Shown here piece after piece: positions 1 through 8,257 of a stretch of DNA of 64,000 nucleotides. How positions within the stretch are numbered: the stretch's first letter is position 1; every line of letters begins with the position of its first letter. Source of the DNA: TH5896 sp050748485 (lineage in GTDB: Archaea > Thermoproteota > Nitrososphaeria > Nitrososphaerales > Nitrososphaeraceae); assembly GCA_050748485.1 (NCBI GenBank), contig JBOGPP010000127.1, positions 1 through 64,000 on the forward strand, read 5' to 3'. The notes beneath the pieces are model-generated. The model ran no database searches. It was not told the origin of the DNA and saw nothing but the letters and a program-made list of their open reading frames with translations. A program made the position numbers and the translations under genes.

Positions 1-1926
1 TATACGAAAAACCCCAAATTTGCCCTAACGGAACTTACATTGCATCTCTCTGGTCTCTCCAAGACAATGAAGAAACGGTTTGTAATCCGAACCGACCCTA
101 GCATACGGATTTCGGAGGATTTGACAAGGTCAGCAGTTTTAAAGCTCGTTCCAAAGAATGTATCGCTCTCAGCAGCCTTCTGCGACGACGCTACCGGAGA
201 AGTAATTTTGGAGGTAAGTAGTCCCGAAGCGATCACCCCTACATTGATTATCGAAATTGCATCTTCAACAGGTTGGCTAGCAAGAACTAGACTTTCTCCG
301 CATATACCTTCTGCGAGTATCAAGACAATACACTCAACTTTAAAGGGTTCTGCGAGGGAGAGAAGCATCTTTTACCAGGAACTAGGACAGAGAATTTTTA
401 GAACTCCGCTTATAGTAGGTGCCCCTAGTTATTTAGCTGGTATCAAGCGGAAGGGCAATCTGAACTCAGAGGAGCTTCAGGCCAATGTTATGTCGATTTC
501 ATCAGAAGCTCCTGCAAGATTTGACAAGACTTCTTTCGGCACTTCTGGCAAGTCCGAAGTCTTGGTTTTTTGTTTGGGGGGAGTTAAACAAGTCGGTAGG
601 TCATGCTTTGTAGTAGTAACACCTGAAAGCAAGGTTATGTTGGATTGTGGAATAAACCCAGGTGAAGCGCTAGGGCTCGATGCATATCCTAGGATAGATT
701 GGTTCCCTTTTACCTTAAATGATCTTGACGCAGTGGTTTTGAGTCATGCACATATTGATCACCAAGGATTCTTACCAGCACTTTTTAGGTACGGATATAG
801 AGGACCTGTTTATTGTACTGAACCGACCTTGCCTCTTATGACGCTCCTGCAATTGGATTCGGTCAAGATTGCAAAGGCAAACGGCAGTTACCTTCCGTAC
901 GAGTCTCGGGACGTTTACGAAGTTATCAAGCACTGCGTAACTTTACCATATGGCAAGCCTACTGATATCTCGCCAGATATTACAATCACCCTTAACAATG
1001 CCGGTCACATTATGGGAAGTGCTACAGTGCATTTGAATATATCAGGAGCACACAATATATTGTATACTGGTGATTACAAATACGCCAGAACTCAATTACT
1101 TGATACTGCTCTTTCAGTTTACCCGAGAGTCGAAACCCTGATTACAGAGAGCACATATGGCAATACTTCTGATATTATGCCTGATCAAATCTCGGTGTAT
1201 GACAATTTTACAAGGAGCATAAACCAAACACTACAACAAGGTGGCAAGGTTTTGATTCCTGTTCCTGCCGTAGGTAGAGCCCAAGAGATGATGTTGGTGT
1301 TGGATAAAGAAATGCGAGAGAGAAACTTGGTCGAATGCCCGATCTATATAGAAGGAATGATCTCAGAGGCTAGTGCCATTCATATGTCATATGCACACTA
1401 TTTGGGATTTAATGTGAGAAAATCTGTTTCCTCAGGCGTTAATCCATTTCAGTCAGAGTATTTTACTCTCGTCAACGGTCCTGGAAAACGGGATGAAATT
1501 TTGGAAGATCGCAATCCTTCCATCATAATGGCTACATCGGGGATGCTCGAAGGTGGGCCATCCGTGGAATATTTTAAATCGATCGCGCCTGTGCGAGGAA
1601 ATAAGATAATATTTGTTTCGTATCAGATAAATGGAACTTTGGGGAGGCGAGTAATTGATGGCATCATGAACGAAATTGGGATGATGGACAAGAACGGGAA
1701 AGTAAAGGTCGTTCCTGTAAATTGTGATACACAAAGAATAGATGGTTTTAGTGGTCATAGTGACTTTAACCAAATTATGAATTTTGTCTATCGCGTTAAG
1801 CCCAAGAGAGTAATAGTTAATCACGGCGAGAAATCAAAATCGGAGAATATAGCTAGTACGATCCATAATAGGTATCACTTGAGAACTTCTGTGCCTGATA
1901 ACAGAGAAATAATCAAGCTACGTTAA
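1..1926 (+). CDS. aCPSF1/FttA-type beta-CASP ribonuclease, 5' truncated by the window edge
   Basis: This is the archaeal cleavage and polyadenylation specificity factor homologue, a metallo-beta-lactamase/beta-CASP RNase that cleaves 3' ends and terminates transcription. The metal-binding HAHIDH motif is at 745-762, and the C-terminal GHSD and NHGE motifs of the beta-CASP fold are visible. The first usable start codons (TTG at 40, ATG at 67) are probably not the real start: the frame stays open to base 1, and the residues encoded at 1-15 (YTKNP) match the usual KH-domain text of this family as I recall it. About 35-50 residues are therefore expected upstream. The second KH-like segment lacks an obvious GxxG loop. 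The stop is at 1924-1926. Confidence in the family is high; the true start lies outside the window. Confidence 0.93.
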   Translation, partial: YTKNPKFALTELTLHLSGLSKTMKKRFVIRTDPSIRISEDLTRSAVLKLVPKNVSLSAAFCDDATGEVILEVSSPEAITPTLIIEIASSTGWLARTRLSPHIPSASIKTIHSTLKGSARERSIFYQELGQRIFRTPLIVGAPSYLAGIKRKGNLNSEELQANVMSISSEAPARFDKTSFGTSGKSEVLVFCLGGVKQVGRSCFVVVTPESKVMLDCGINPGEALGLDAYPRIDWFPFTLNDLDAVVLSHAHIDHQGFLPALFRYGYRGPVYCTEPTLPLMTLLQLDSVKIAKANGSYLPYESRDVYEVIKHCVTLPYGKPTDISPDITITLNNAGHIMGSATVHLNISGAHNILYTGDYKYARTQLLDTALSVYPRVETLITESTYGNTSDIMPDQISVYDNFTRSINQTLQQGGKVLIPVPAVGRAQEMMLVLDKEMRERNLVECPIYIEGMISEASAIHMSYAHYLGFNVRKSVSSGVNPFQSEYFTLVNGPGKRDEILEDRNPSIIMATSGMLEGGPSVEYFKSIAPVRGNKIIFVSYQINGTLGRRVIDGIMNEIGMMDKNGKVKVVPVNCDTQRIDGFSGHSDFNQIMNFVYRVKPKRVIVNHGEKSKSENIASTIHNRYHLRTSVPDNREIIKLR

Positions 1927-1984
1927 GCCACCATTTCCACATACTTTTTAGCCATGTATGTATAATTAAACTGTTGAACTTACG

Positions 1985-2134
1985 TTGGCCATTCGATACA
2001 AATGTCTAAATTGTAATATTGTACTTACCGGAGAGGGGGCTTCCAGACATTATCTAGCTAATCCGTCGCATAAGCTGGAGAAGCTTCCTCCACCTATAAA
2101 ACCTGTAAGAGGTAGCGAAACAAAAAGGTATTGA
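1985..2134 (+). CDS. small C2H2-like zinc-finger protein (49 aa)
   Basis: A short frame starting with TTG encodes CLNC, then a histidine about twelve residues later and a second histidine (HYLANPSHK), which is a C2H2-like finger followed by a proline- and lysine-rich tail. An in-frame stop lies just upstream at 1967, so the protein cannot extend. An AT-rich TATA-like element (TATGTATAATTAAA) at about 1957-1970 sits roughly 20-25 nt before the TTG, as for a leaderless archaeal gene. The next gene encodes a second small finger of similar layout, which supports it being real. The function is unknown; nucleic acid or protein binding is likely from the fold alone. Confidence 0.5.
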   Translation: MAIRYKCLNCNIVLTGEGASRHYLANPSHKLEKLPPPIKPVRGSETKRY

Positions 2135-2272
2135 GCCTATTTGAATATGCCAGATATCTCTTAGGTTTTAATCCACTCGAGGTCCATTGAATAAGGAGAA
2201 CATCGAGGCCATGCAGAATAGATATGGCGATATACAAATAAAATACCCTAAAGATAATATATTAAACATCCC

Positions 2273-2500
2273 ATGAATACATATTGCAGTTTGAATTTAT
2301 CTGCCAGCACGAATAAGTGTAATATCTGTTCAATGCACATGAGTTCTCTAGACAAGATATTTGACCACCTTGCCTCAGGACGTCATAGAAAGGAAAAAAC
2401 TGGGCTCGAGGAAGGGCTAAAATTCAGTTGGAATAGCACGAGAACACAACATGAAATCCCTTCCCTACTTCGCAGCTGGATAATGGAGGTCAAAAAATGA
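2273..2500 (+). CDS. small C2H2-like zinc-finger protein (75 aa)
   Basis: The protein has a CNIC pair near residue 16 and, about fifteen residues on, HLASGRH, giving a C-x2-C...H-x5-H pattern like that of the C2H2/U1-type fingers. The tail is charged and shows no membrane segment. Start choice is uncertain: ATG 2273 lies only about 10 nt after a TATA-like stretch at 2254-2265, so a TTG at 2291 could be the leaderless start; either keeps the finger intact. It follows the 49-residue finger gene on the same strand and ends just before the convergent TSUP gene. No specific function can be assigned. Confidence 0.65.
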   Translation: MNTYCSLNLSASTNKCNICSMHMSSLDKIFDHLASGRHRKEKTGLEEGLKFSWNSTRTQHEIPSLLRSWIMEVKK

Positions 2501-2505
2501 TTGTA

Positions 2506-3270
2506 CTACTGCAAATAGCCCAAGATGAGTTGGATCGATATAATAATGAGTGAAAAAGAGAATAGTATTGTCAATACCCTCTCACTGATCTTGATGGCGA
2601 TAAAAGAGCCTAGCTGGGCACCTATTAACGCTCCTAACGCTATTGACACAGCGAACACGTAATCTTGCTGGAAGAGAACTGAATGAGTTAAAATACCTGC
2701 AACAGACGTGATCAGTATTGATAATTGCGATGTAGCGACTGACTGCTGCATTGATAGTTTTTTTACGGCAAACAAGAGAGGAACAAAGATGATCCCTCCT
2801 CCTATTCCAAAAAGACTGGATATGAGACCAGCCACGGAAGATCCGCCGTACAGCAAGGTATTTGAAATTAGTCGCCCTCTGTTCTCTTGATTACGTCTAT
2901 TCTCTTTTATTGGCTTCTGGACCAGTAGATATAAACTCGTTGATGTTAACAAGATGGCAAAATACAATTTAAATTCATCTGGATTTAGGTTGGAAGAAAC
3001 CAATGCACCAATGACTGAAAACGGGACAGCAAAGGCTGCAATTTTTATTCCTATGCTATAATTAATTTTTTTCTTAATTGAATAAGACAGTGTCGATGAG
3101 GCTCCAGTTGACGCGACTGCTAACAAGCTAGTAGAGGCAACTTGTGATGGCAAAGAGCCGGTAAGAGTAAGAATAGGTGATATTATAATGCCTCCACCTA
3201 GTCCGAGCAATGATCCTACTATTCCTGCGGCTATTCCGATGACAAATGTCAAGAACAGATTTTCTAGCAA
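2506..3270 (-). CDS. TSUP-family membrane transporter (TauE/SafE-like)
   Basis: The 254-residue protein is almost entirely hydrophobic, with about eight predicted membrane helices in two repeats. Each repeat opens with the glycine-rich signature of the family (GLGGGIIISP near residue 22, FGIGGGIIFVPLL near residue 154). TSUP proteins export or import small organosulfur or sulfite anions and other anions across the cytoplasmic membrane; the substrate cannot be told from sequence. Length is normal for the family (about 250-260). It is transcribed alone, convergent with the zinc-finger gene and divergent from homoserine dehydrogenase. Confidence 0.85.
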   Translation of the reverse strand: MLENLFLTFVIGIAAGIVGSLLGLGGGIIISPILTLTGSLPSQVASTSLLAVASTGASSTLSYSIKKKINYSIGIKIAAFAVPFSVIGALVSSNLNPDEFKLYFAILLTSTSLYLLVQKPIKENRRNQENRGRLISNTLLYGGSSVAGLISSLFGIGGGIIFVPLLFAVKKLSMQQSVATSQLSILITSVAGILTHSVLFQQDYVFAVSIALGALIGAQLGSFIAIKISERVLTILFSFSLIIISIQLILGYLQ

Positions 3271-3376
3271 ATTTTGTATTAATCGTTCTAATTCACTTCA
3301 GGAAAGCAATAAATGGTTTGGTGTGGAATAAAAAAATTTTACGTATATTAATTAGAGAACAGCTCTAGAATACAAA

Positions 3377-4399
3377 TTGCGTATCATAATTGTTGGATTT
3401 GGAGTGGTAGGCCAAAGCTTTGTCAAGATACTCCTCTCTAAATCAGCTGAGCTCTATAGTACATTTGGTTTGAATCCAAGGGTAGTGGCGTGTGTCGATA
3501 GTAATGGTATGGCAATATCTCAAGACGGCTTGGATCTCGATAGACTCTTAGAAGCAAAACGTATGAATAAATCTGTGTCGACGTACGCGGATAAGACGAT
3601 TTGCCTCAATACCAGTGATTTGATCGAAAATACAGATGCTGAAGTAATGATCGAAGCTACCCCAACGAATCTTGAGAATGGTGAGCCTGGGATATCTCAT
3701 ATTGTATCTGCAATGAAATCCAAGAAACACGTAATCACAGTGAATAAGGGGCCATTGGCCCTGGCTTTTGCTTCTTTGCTAGAGTTGTCAAATTATAACA
3801 ACGTTAGACTCGCCTTCAGTGGAACCGTTGGAGGAGGAACCCCAATTCTGGAATTTGCGAAAAAATGCTTGAGAGGAGATCGGATACTATCTTTTAGAGG
3901 GATCCTCAATGGGACTACTAATTACATTCTTAGCAAGATGGGGGAGGAGGGATTCACTTTTCAAGAGGCGCTAGCTGACGCTAAACAGAAAGGATACGCT
4001 GAAGCGAGTCCTAAGTTAGATATTGAAGGATATGATGCCGCTGCAAAGCTTGTTATCATGGCTAATTGGATCATGTCAATGAAGGTTAGTATCGGAGATG
4101 TTCCTAGACGCGGTATTTCCGACGTGAATTTAAATATGATAAGGAATGCACACAACAGTGGGAAGGCAATTAGACTAATAGCCTACTGCGATACTGATGA
4201 GCTTAATGTGACGCCTTTAGAAATTCAACGCGATGATCCGATCTGCGTTACTGGAACTCTAAATGCCGTGACATTTTCATGTGAATATTCGGGAGAGAAA
4301 ACGATTGTAGGGAGGGGTGCTGGCGGTTTAGAGACGGCCAGCGCAATCCTGAGAGATTTGATAGAAATTCGCGAATCAATTTCCAATCCCATTGATTAA
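3377..4399 (+). CDS. homoserine dehydrogenase
   Basis: This NAD(P)-dependent enzyme reduces aspartate semialdehyde to homoserine, the branch point to threonine and methionine. The nucleotide-binding motif GFGVVG is at residues 7-12, VNKGPLA at 122-128, GTVGGGTPI at 149-157, and the family signature GILNGTTNYIL at 175-185. At 340 residues it is the short form without a C-terminal ACT regulatory domain and without a fused aspartokinase. The start is a TTG directly before the Rossmann strand, so there is no room for a longer N-terminus. Threonine synthase lies elsewhere in the window (27211-28548), so the two are not in one operon here. Confidence 0.93.
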   Translation: MRIIIVGFGVVGQSFVKILLSKSAELYSTFGLNPRVVACVDSNGMAISQDGLDLDRLLEAKRMNKSVSTYADKTICLNTSDLIENTDAEVMIEATPTNLENGEPGISHIVSAMKSKKHVITVNKGPLALAFASLLELSNYNNVRLAFSGTVGGGTPILEFAKKCLRGDRILSFRGILNGTTNYILSKMGEEGFTFQEALADAKQKGYAEASPKLDIEGYDAAAKLVIMANWIMSMKVSIGDVPRRGISDVNLNMIRNAHNSGKAIRLIAYCDTDELNVTPLEIQRDDPICVTGTLNAVTFSCEYSGEKTIVGRGAGGLETASAILRDLIEIRESISNPID

Positions 4400-4525
4400 T
4401 GGATTAAAGGATAATCTGAAAAGAAATGATTCCTTCTCCATCTAGCCAATTTTTACACAAGCCTTCGAACTATGCATCACAAATGTCAAAAGAAATAATA
4501 GCCAGCGACTCGTGTTTGTTCCTTA

Positions 4526-5179
4526 ATGTATAGCGGGGAGTTGGAGGTTCAAGCCAAACGGAAGACCCTTGCTATACTTCATGATGAAATTGGCACAATC
4601 TTGAACTCTGCGAGAGAATTATCTTTGTTAGGTAAAAGTATCACAAAGGGTCTGACTCATGAAATTCAACCCACTTTGGACAGAATGAGAATAGTTGAAG
4701 AGGAGGTGGATAATCTTAGGAGGCGTGTGACTAGAGAGGTTGCTGAAATTGGAAGTCTGATGGTGTATAGAGAGGATGTACTAAGGACAGCATATATTAT
4801 GGACGATATAGCGGGTTACATAAGTGGTGTAGCCTTTAGGCTTGCAAACATGAAAGTAGACGTCATCATGATAGGAAGATTCGCGGACGACATTAACGAG
4901 TTGATCGGTATGGTGGTTGACGCTACATTCAAACTCAATGAAATGGCAAGAGCTCTGAGTATCAATCCTTCAAGTACTATTGAGCTCGCTCATGAAGTCC
5001 AAAGGTTAGAGAGATTGGTAGATGATAGACATAGGAGTCTGATAATAAAAGCAATGAACGAAATATCTGTAACCAAAGATTTGCTCCTATTAAAGGACGC
5101 GATAGAAGGGATAGAAGGTATGGCTGATAAGTGCCAGGAAGCGTCTGATTCTTTAACTATCCTAGCTTTGAGTATGTGA
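4526..5179 (+). CDS. DUF47 (PhoU-like) protein
   Basis: A 217-residue, all-helical protein with no membrane segment. The pattern of long amphipathic helices with acidic and arginine patches (EEEVDNLRRRV, DDRHRSLIIKAM) and the overall length match the DUF47 family, which is related to PhoU and usually sits with Pit-type phosphate transporters. No transporter is adjacent here. Instead its stop overlaps the start of endA by four bases (ATGA), so the two are translationally coupled. A role in phosphate or metal homeostasis is family knowledge, not seen in the sequence. Confidence 0.75.
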   Translation: MYSGELEVQAKRKTLAILHDEIGTILNSARELSLLGKSITKGLTHEIQPTLDRMRIVEEEVDNLRRRVTREVAEIGSLMVYREDVLRTAYIMDDIAGYISGVAFRLANMKVDVIMIGRFADDINELIGMVVDATFKLNEMARALSINPSSTIELAHEVQRLERLVDDRHRSLIIKAMNEISVTKDLLLLKDAIEGIEGMADKCQEASDSLTILALSM

Positions 5180-5733
5180 TGGGTAAACCAGTTCTAGGAC
5201 AGCTGATCGAAAATAGGATAATTATTTGGAGTATCGAAGGATCCCGTACTCTCTTTGGCAATGGTTATTATGGTAAACCAATTGGGATCTCGAAACCTAA
5301 AGGAACCGAATTTGATGTTCCCATAATTCTAGACCTAATTGAGGGTTGTTATCTTGTCGAAAGCGGGGAATTAATTATCCTTTCGAAATCCGCAAAAGCA
5401 ATTTCATTCAGAAGAATTAAGACTTTGTGTAGAAAGCAGTATGACAATTTTGATGCAAAATACCTTGTGTTTAAAGTGTTAAAAGACAAGGGCTATATTG
5501 TTTCGCCCGGCATAAAGTTTGGCTGCGACTTTGCCGTGTACGAGCGAGGACCTGGCATAGATCATGCTCCATTTTTGATATCAGTATACGTTCCAGCTAC
5601 AAACATTACTGCCACTTCGATAGTCCTTAGTGGAAGATTGGCCACTACGGTAAAAAAGCAGTTTATTCTTGCGTGTCCTAGGCTAAAGAAAAGACAAGTA
5701 CATTTCATAGGTATAGACTGGTGGCGGGCATAA
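5176..5733 (+). CDS. endA: tRNA-splicing endonuclease EndA
   Basis: EndA cuts introns out of archaeal pre-tRNA and pre-rRNA at bulge-helix-bulge structures. The 185 residues match the single-domain form: an N-terminal alpha/beta part and a C-terminal catalytic part with the expected triad Tyr122, His130 and Lys160/161 (VYERGPGIDH and the LATTVKKQF region). The protein is as long as homotetrameric euryarchaeal or catalytic crenarchaeal subunits, so quaternary type cannot be settled; a separate structural subunit may exist elsewhere. It overlaps the DUF47 gene by four bases. A tRNA-Asn with an intron-like insertion lies in this same window (36310-36422) and would be a natural substrate. Confidence 0.93.
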   Translation: MMGKPVLGQLIENRIIIWSIEGSRTLFGNGYYGKPIGISKPKGTEFDVPIILDLIEGCYLVESGELIILSKSAKAISFRRIKTLCRKQYDNFDAKYLVFKVLKDKGYIVSPGIKFGCDFAVYERGPGIDHAPFLISVYVPATNITATSIVLSGRLATTVKKQFILACPRLKKRQVHFIGIDWWRA

Positions 5734-5948
5734 AAGTCAAGTTCTTGTAAAGTCAAATATTTGGATACCATTCAAGGATACACAACAGCAAAAAATCGAG
5801 ACTATTGAATAATGTTTCCGATTCAGTTTATAGATATCCAACACAAATCGTTCGAATAAGTCACTATTATAAAGAATTGGTAGGTGATAACAAACTCCCT
5901 ATTTAGCCAGCCTACTTTACTAGCGGTCAACAATATAGCAGATCTAAC

Positions 5949-7781
5949 ATGCAAAATTGGTTTAAATATGAGTTTCCAATCCCTACAGTTGTGACCAGTC
6001 CGGTGAACTCTTATTTGCCTTTTAAAGGTAAAACCGTTCTCATAACTGGAAGTGGAACAGGAATAGGCCAGGCAATAGCCACAAAGTTTGCTCAAAATGG
6101 TGCAAGCATTGTTATCATGGGACGAAGACAGAAACCATTAGACGAAACCAAAGAGATCTTATTAAAAACAATGTCGTCTGTTGGATCTTCTGCGAACGTA
6201 ATTTCATTCCCAGGAGTTGACGTATCTGATGAGCAGTCTTTGATCAACATGTACAGCTTGATCAAAAGTTCTTCCAAGAGTTTGGATATAATAGTAAACA
6301 ACGCTGGTGTGTCAGGCCCAGTTAAGGTGTTCACGAATGCAGATTATGAAGAATTCAAGGAATGTGTAGCGATACACCTAACAGGTACGTTCTTTACTTC
6401 AGTACATGGTCTTAACCTATTATCGAAGAATGGCAAGGTAATCACCATCAGTACCTTTTTCACCGAAGAAAGCAAATTTGAGCAGCGTCCATATAGATTC
6501 AGGACCCCGTATACCGCTGCGCAAGGAGCTAAAAATAGGCTTGCTGAAGCACTAGCATGGGAACTTACTGATCGTGGAATTAGATCTGTCGCGACTAATC
6601 CTGGCCCAGTACACTCAGACAGAATTTATAAAACTGTTTATCCCAAGGCAGCTGCTGAATTCTTAAGGATCGGTGGATTCAAGAACTTGAAGGCTAGTGT
6701 GATAGAACTTGTTCTGTCGAAGATTCTGCCATACTTGGGAGGTACAACGTCAGAGATCTCGTCTAGAGGAAGAGAAGTTGCTGAAGAAATAATCAAATCT
6801 CGAAGCGATATGAATTTTAACCAGGATGACCTAGAGCGCGACATTTCAGAACTTATCACGAAGTTATATCATATAGCTGAAAAAATTCAAGAGAATACTA
6901 AAAAAATGATCGTTGATGGCGAATTTCTAGCTCAAGAAGACGTAGCTGAAATGGTATTAACGTTGTCTTCAGAAACAACAAGCAGACTGTTAAACGGCCG
7001 GGTGGTACCGAATGATCGAGTATTCTACACAGTCAAACCAGCGATCTCTACTACGGTGCAGGAAATAGATTCGAATTCTAACATGGGAACTGTCCTAATA
7101 AGCACAAGCACCCAAGATTCTCTTGATCTGTCGAGAATTGAGGGCCTCTGCCACACGATGTTGAATAGAGGACTAAAGAAGGTAATAATAGTCTCTCCAG
7201 AAAAAATAGGCCGTTTGTCTGAATTCCCTCAATTTCAGGTGGATCTTTCAGATGAAACAAATTTACGTGACTCTTTGAACAGGATCAAGGGCGAATTCGG
7301 TTCTATCAGTGGATTGATCCATTTCACTGGACGACCTGATTATTCGAAATCGTTGCTCGAGCTCTCAAAGCAGAATTGGGAAATGCTGATCAACAGATTC
7401 ATTCATGTTCCAGCATTAATAACAAAACATATGGCTATCACATTGGCACCTGAAGGCGCATTGGAAGAGCCATTCAGATTTAAGGAATCTTCAGGGAACG
7501 TGGTTATAGTTGGGCCAGACTGGCCAAAGGGTGATAAAATATCTGGACTAATCAAAGCTAGGGCCGAACTTTTTAGAGGCGCTTTGCGGCCATTCGTTGT
7601 TACCGCGAATCAAGAGCTGTCCGATGTCTTAGGTTCTAAGATTCGCCTGTATTTAGTTCTGCCAGGGAATTTTGAAAATGGGGAGGTAGACGAAGGACAG
7701 ATAAGAGATTCCATTACGAGATTGATCTCGAGATCCGAGGCCCGACACCAAAACGAAACGATTTTTTGCCTAGGCAATTAG
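5949..7781 (+). CDS. double short-chain dehydrogenase, candidate malonyl-CoA / malonic semialdehyde reductase
   Basis: The 610-residue protein carries a first SDR domain (GSGTGIG at 34-40, NNAG at 117-120, Ser-Thr at 168-169, Tyr188, NPGP at 217-220), a long helical insertion (about 245-330), and a second Rossmann-like domain (about 378-600) without intact cofactor or catalytic motifs. This layout, the helical insertion, and the text after the active site (NPGPVHSDRI) resemble one half of the bifunctional malonyl-CoA reductase of Chloroflexus, each half of which has two SDR domains. The family match is from memory, not computed. The usual YxxxK lysine position is Gln192; Lys195 is nearby. If the assignment holds, it would reduce malonyl-CoA or malonic semialdehyde in the 3-hydroxypropionate/4-hydroxybutyrate cycle. 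It is a single-gene unit. A generic SDR of another pathway is the alternative. Confidence 0.6.
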   Translation: MQNWFKYEFPIPTVVTSPVNSYLPFKGKTVLITGSGTGIGQAIATKFAQNGASIVIMGRRQKPLDETKEILLKTMSSVGSSANVISFPGVDVSDEQSLINMYSLIKSSSKSLDIIVNNAGVSGPVKVFTNADYEEFKECVAIHLTGTFFTSVHGLNLLSKNGKVITISTFFTEESKFEQRPYRFRTPYTAAQGAKNRLAEALAWELTDRGIRSVATNPGPVHSDRIYKTVYPKAAAEFLRIGGFKNLKASVIELVLSKILPYLGGTTSEISSRGREVAEEIIKSRSDMNFNQDDLERDISELITKLYHIAEKIQENTKKMIVDGEFLAQEDVAEMVLTLSSETTSRLLNGRVVPNDRVFYTVKPAISTTVQEIDSNSNMGTVLISTSTQDSLDLSRIEGLCHTMLNRGLKKVIIVSPEKIGRLSEFPQFQVDLSDETNLRDSLNRIKGEFGSISGLIHFTGRPDYSKSLLELSKQNWEMLINRFIHVPALITKHMAITLAPEGALEEPFRFKESSGNVVIVGPDWPKGDKISGLIKARAELFRGALRPFVVTANQELSDVLGSKIRLYLVLPGNFENGEVDEGQIRDSITRLISRSEARHQNETIFCLGN

Positions 7782-7896
7782 GCAGGGCATAGATGAAAAA
7801 AAGTTATAGATCTTAGAAAATTTTACGAGGATTGCATACGCAATAACCTCTTCTCTATTGAAACCTACCTGAGGTATTTATCAGCAAGTTGCCCAA

Positions 7897-8196
7897 CTAA
7901 TTTTCTGTCTCAGTTGATTGGTCTTGGTTTCCACTTGAAATTTCTTGGGTCGGAGCAGACTGCTCTGTGGCCCCATTTACTATCTCAGCTGTTGCGAACC
8001 GATTTCCAACTTGTGTCACTCTAATTTTTGCATTCTGACCAACTTTTCCGTCCTTAACAAATATAACAAATCCTTGGACTCGAGCAATTCCATCGCCCTT
8101 TCTACTTATTTCAGAAATCTGTACATCGTATTCCTTACCTGTCTCTACTGGTTTTGGTCCGAAACTATCGTTTCTTCTAAATCCGCCGTAACTCAT
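7897..8196 (-). CDS. TRAM-domain RNA-binding protein
   Basis: A 99-residue protein: a short glycine/arginine N-terminus, a TRAM beta-barrel (about residues 17-75, with the typical text ISRKGDGIARVQGFVIFV), and a disordered Gln/Ser/Thr/Glu tail. Stand-alone TRAM proteins are common in archaea and bind RNA, with chaperone-like roles proposed in cold-adapted species. The gene stands alone, convergent with the double SDR, with aspartate dehydrogenase about 60 nt upstream on the same strand. Confidence 0.88.
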   Translation of the reverse strand: MSYGGFRRNDSFGPKPVETGKEYDVQISEISRKGDGIARVQGFVIFVKDGKVGQNAKIRVTQVGNRFATAEIVNGATEQSAPTQEISSGNQDQSTETEN

Positions 8197-8257
8197 TCCT
8201 TATTCCTTGCTAAAACACTTACTCTTACCCTATATAAATCGTGGTAGCTGCTAGATT

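Noticed and set aside
1453..1824. Reverse-strand frame of 123 codons inside aCPSF1
   Set aside because: Lies entirely within the strongly supported aCPSF1 gene; shadow frame.
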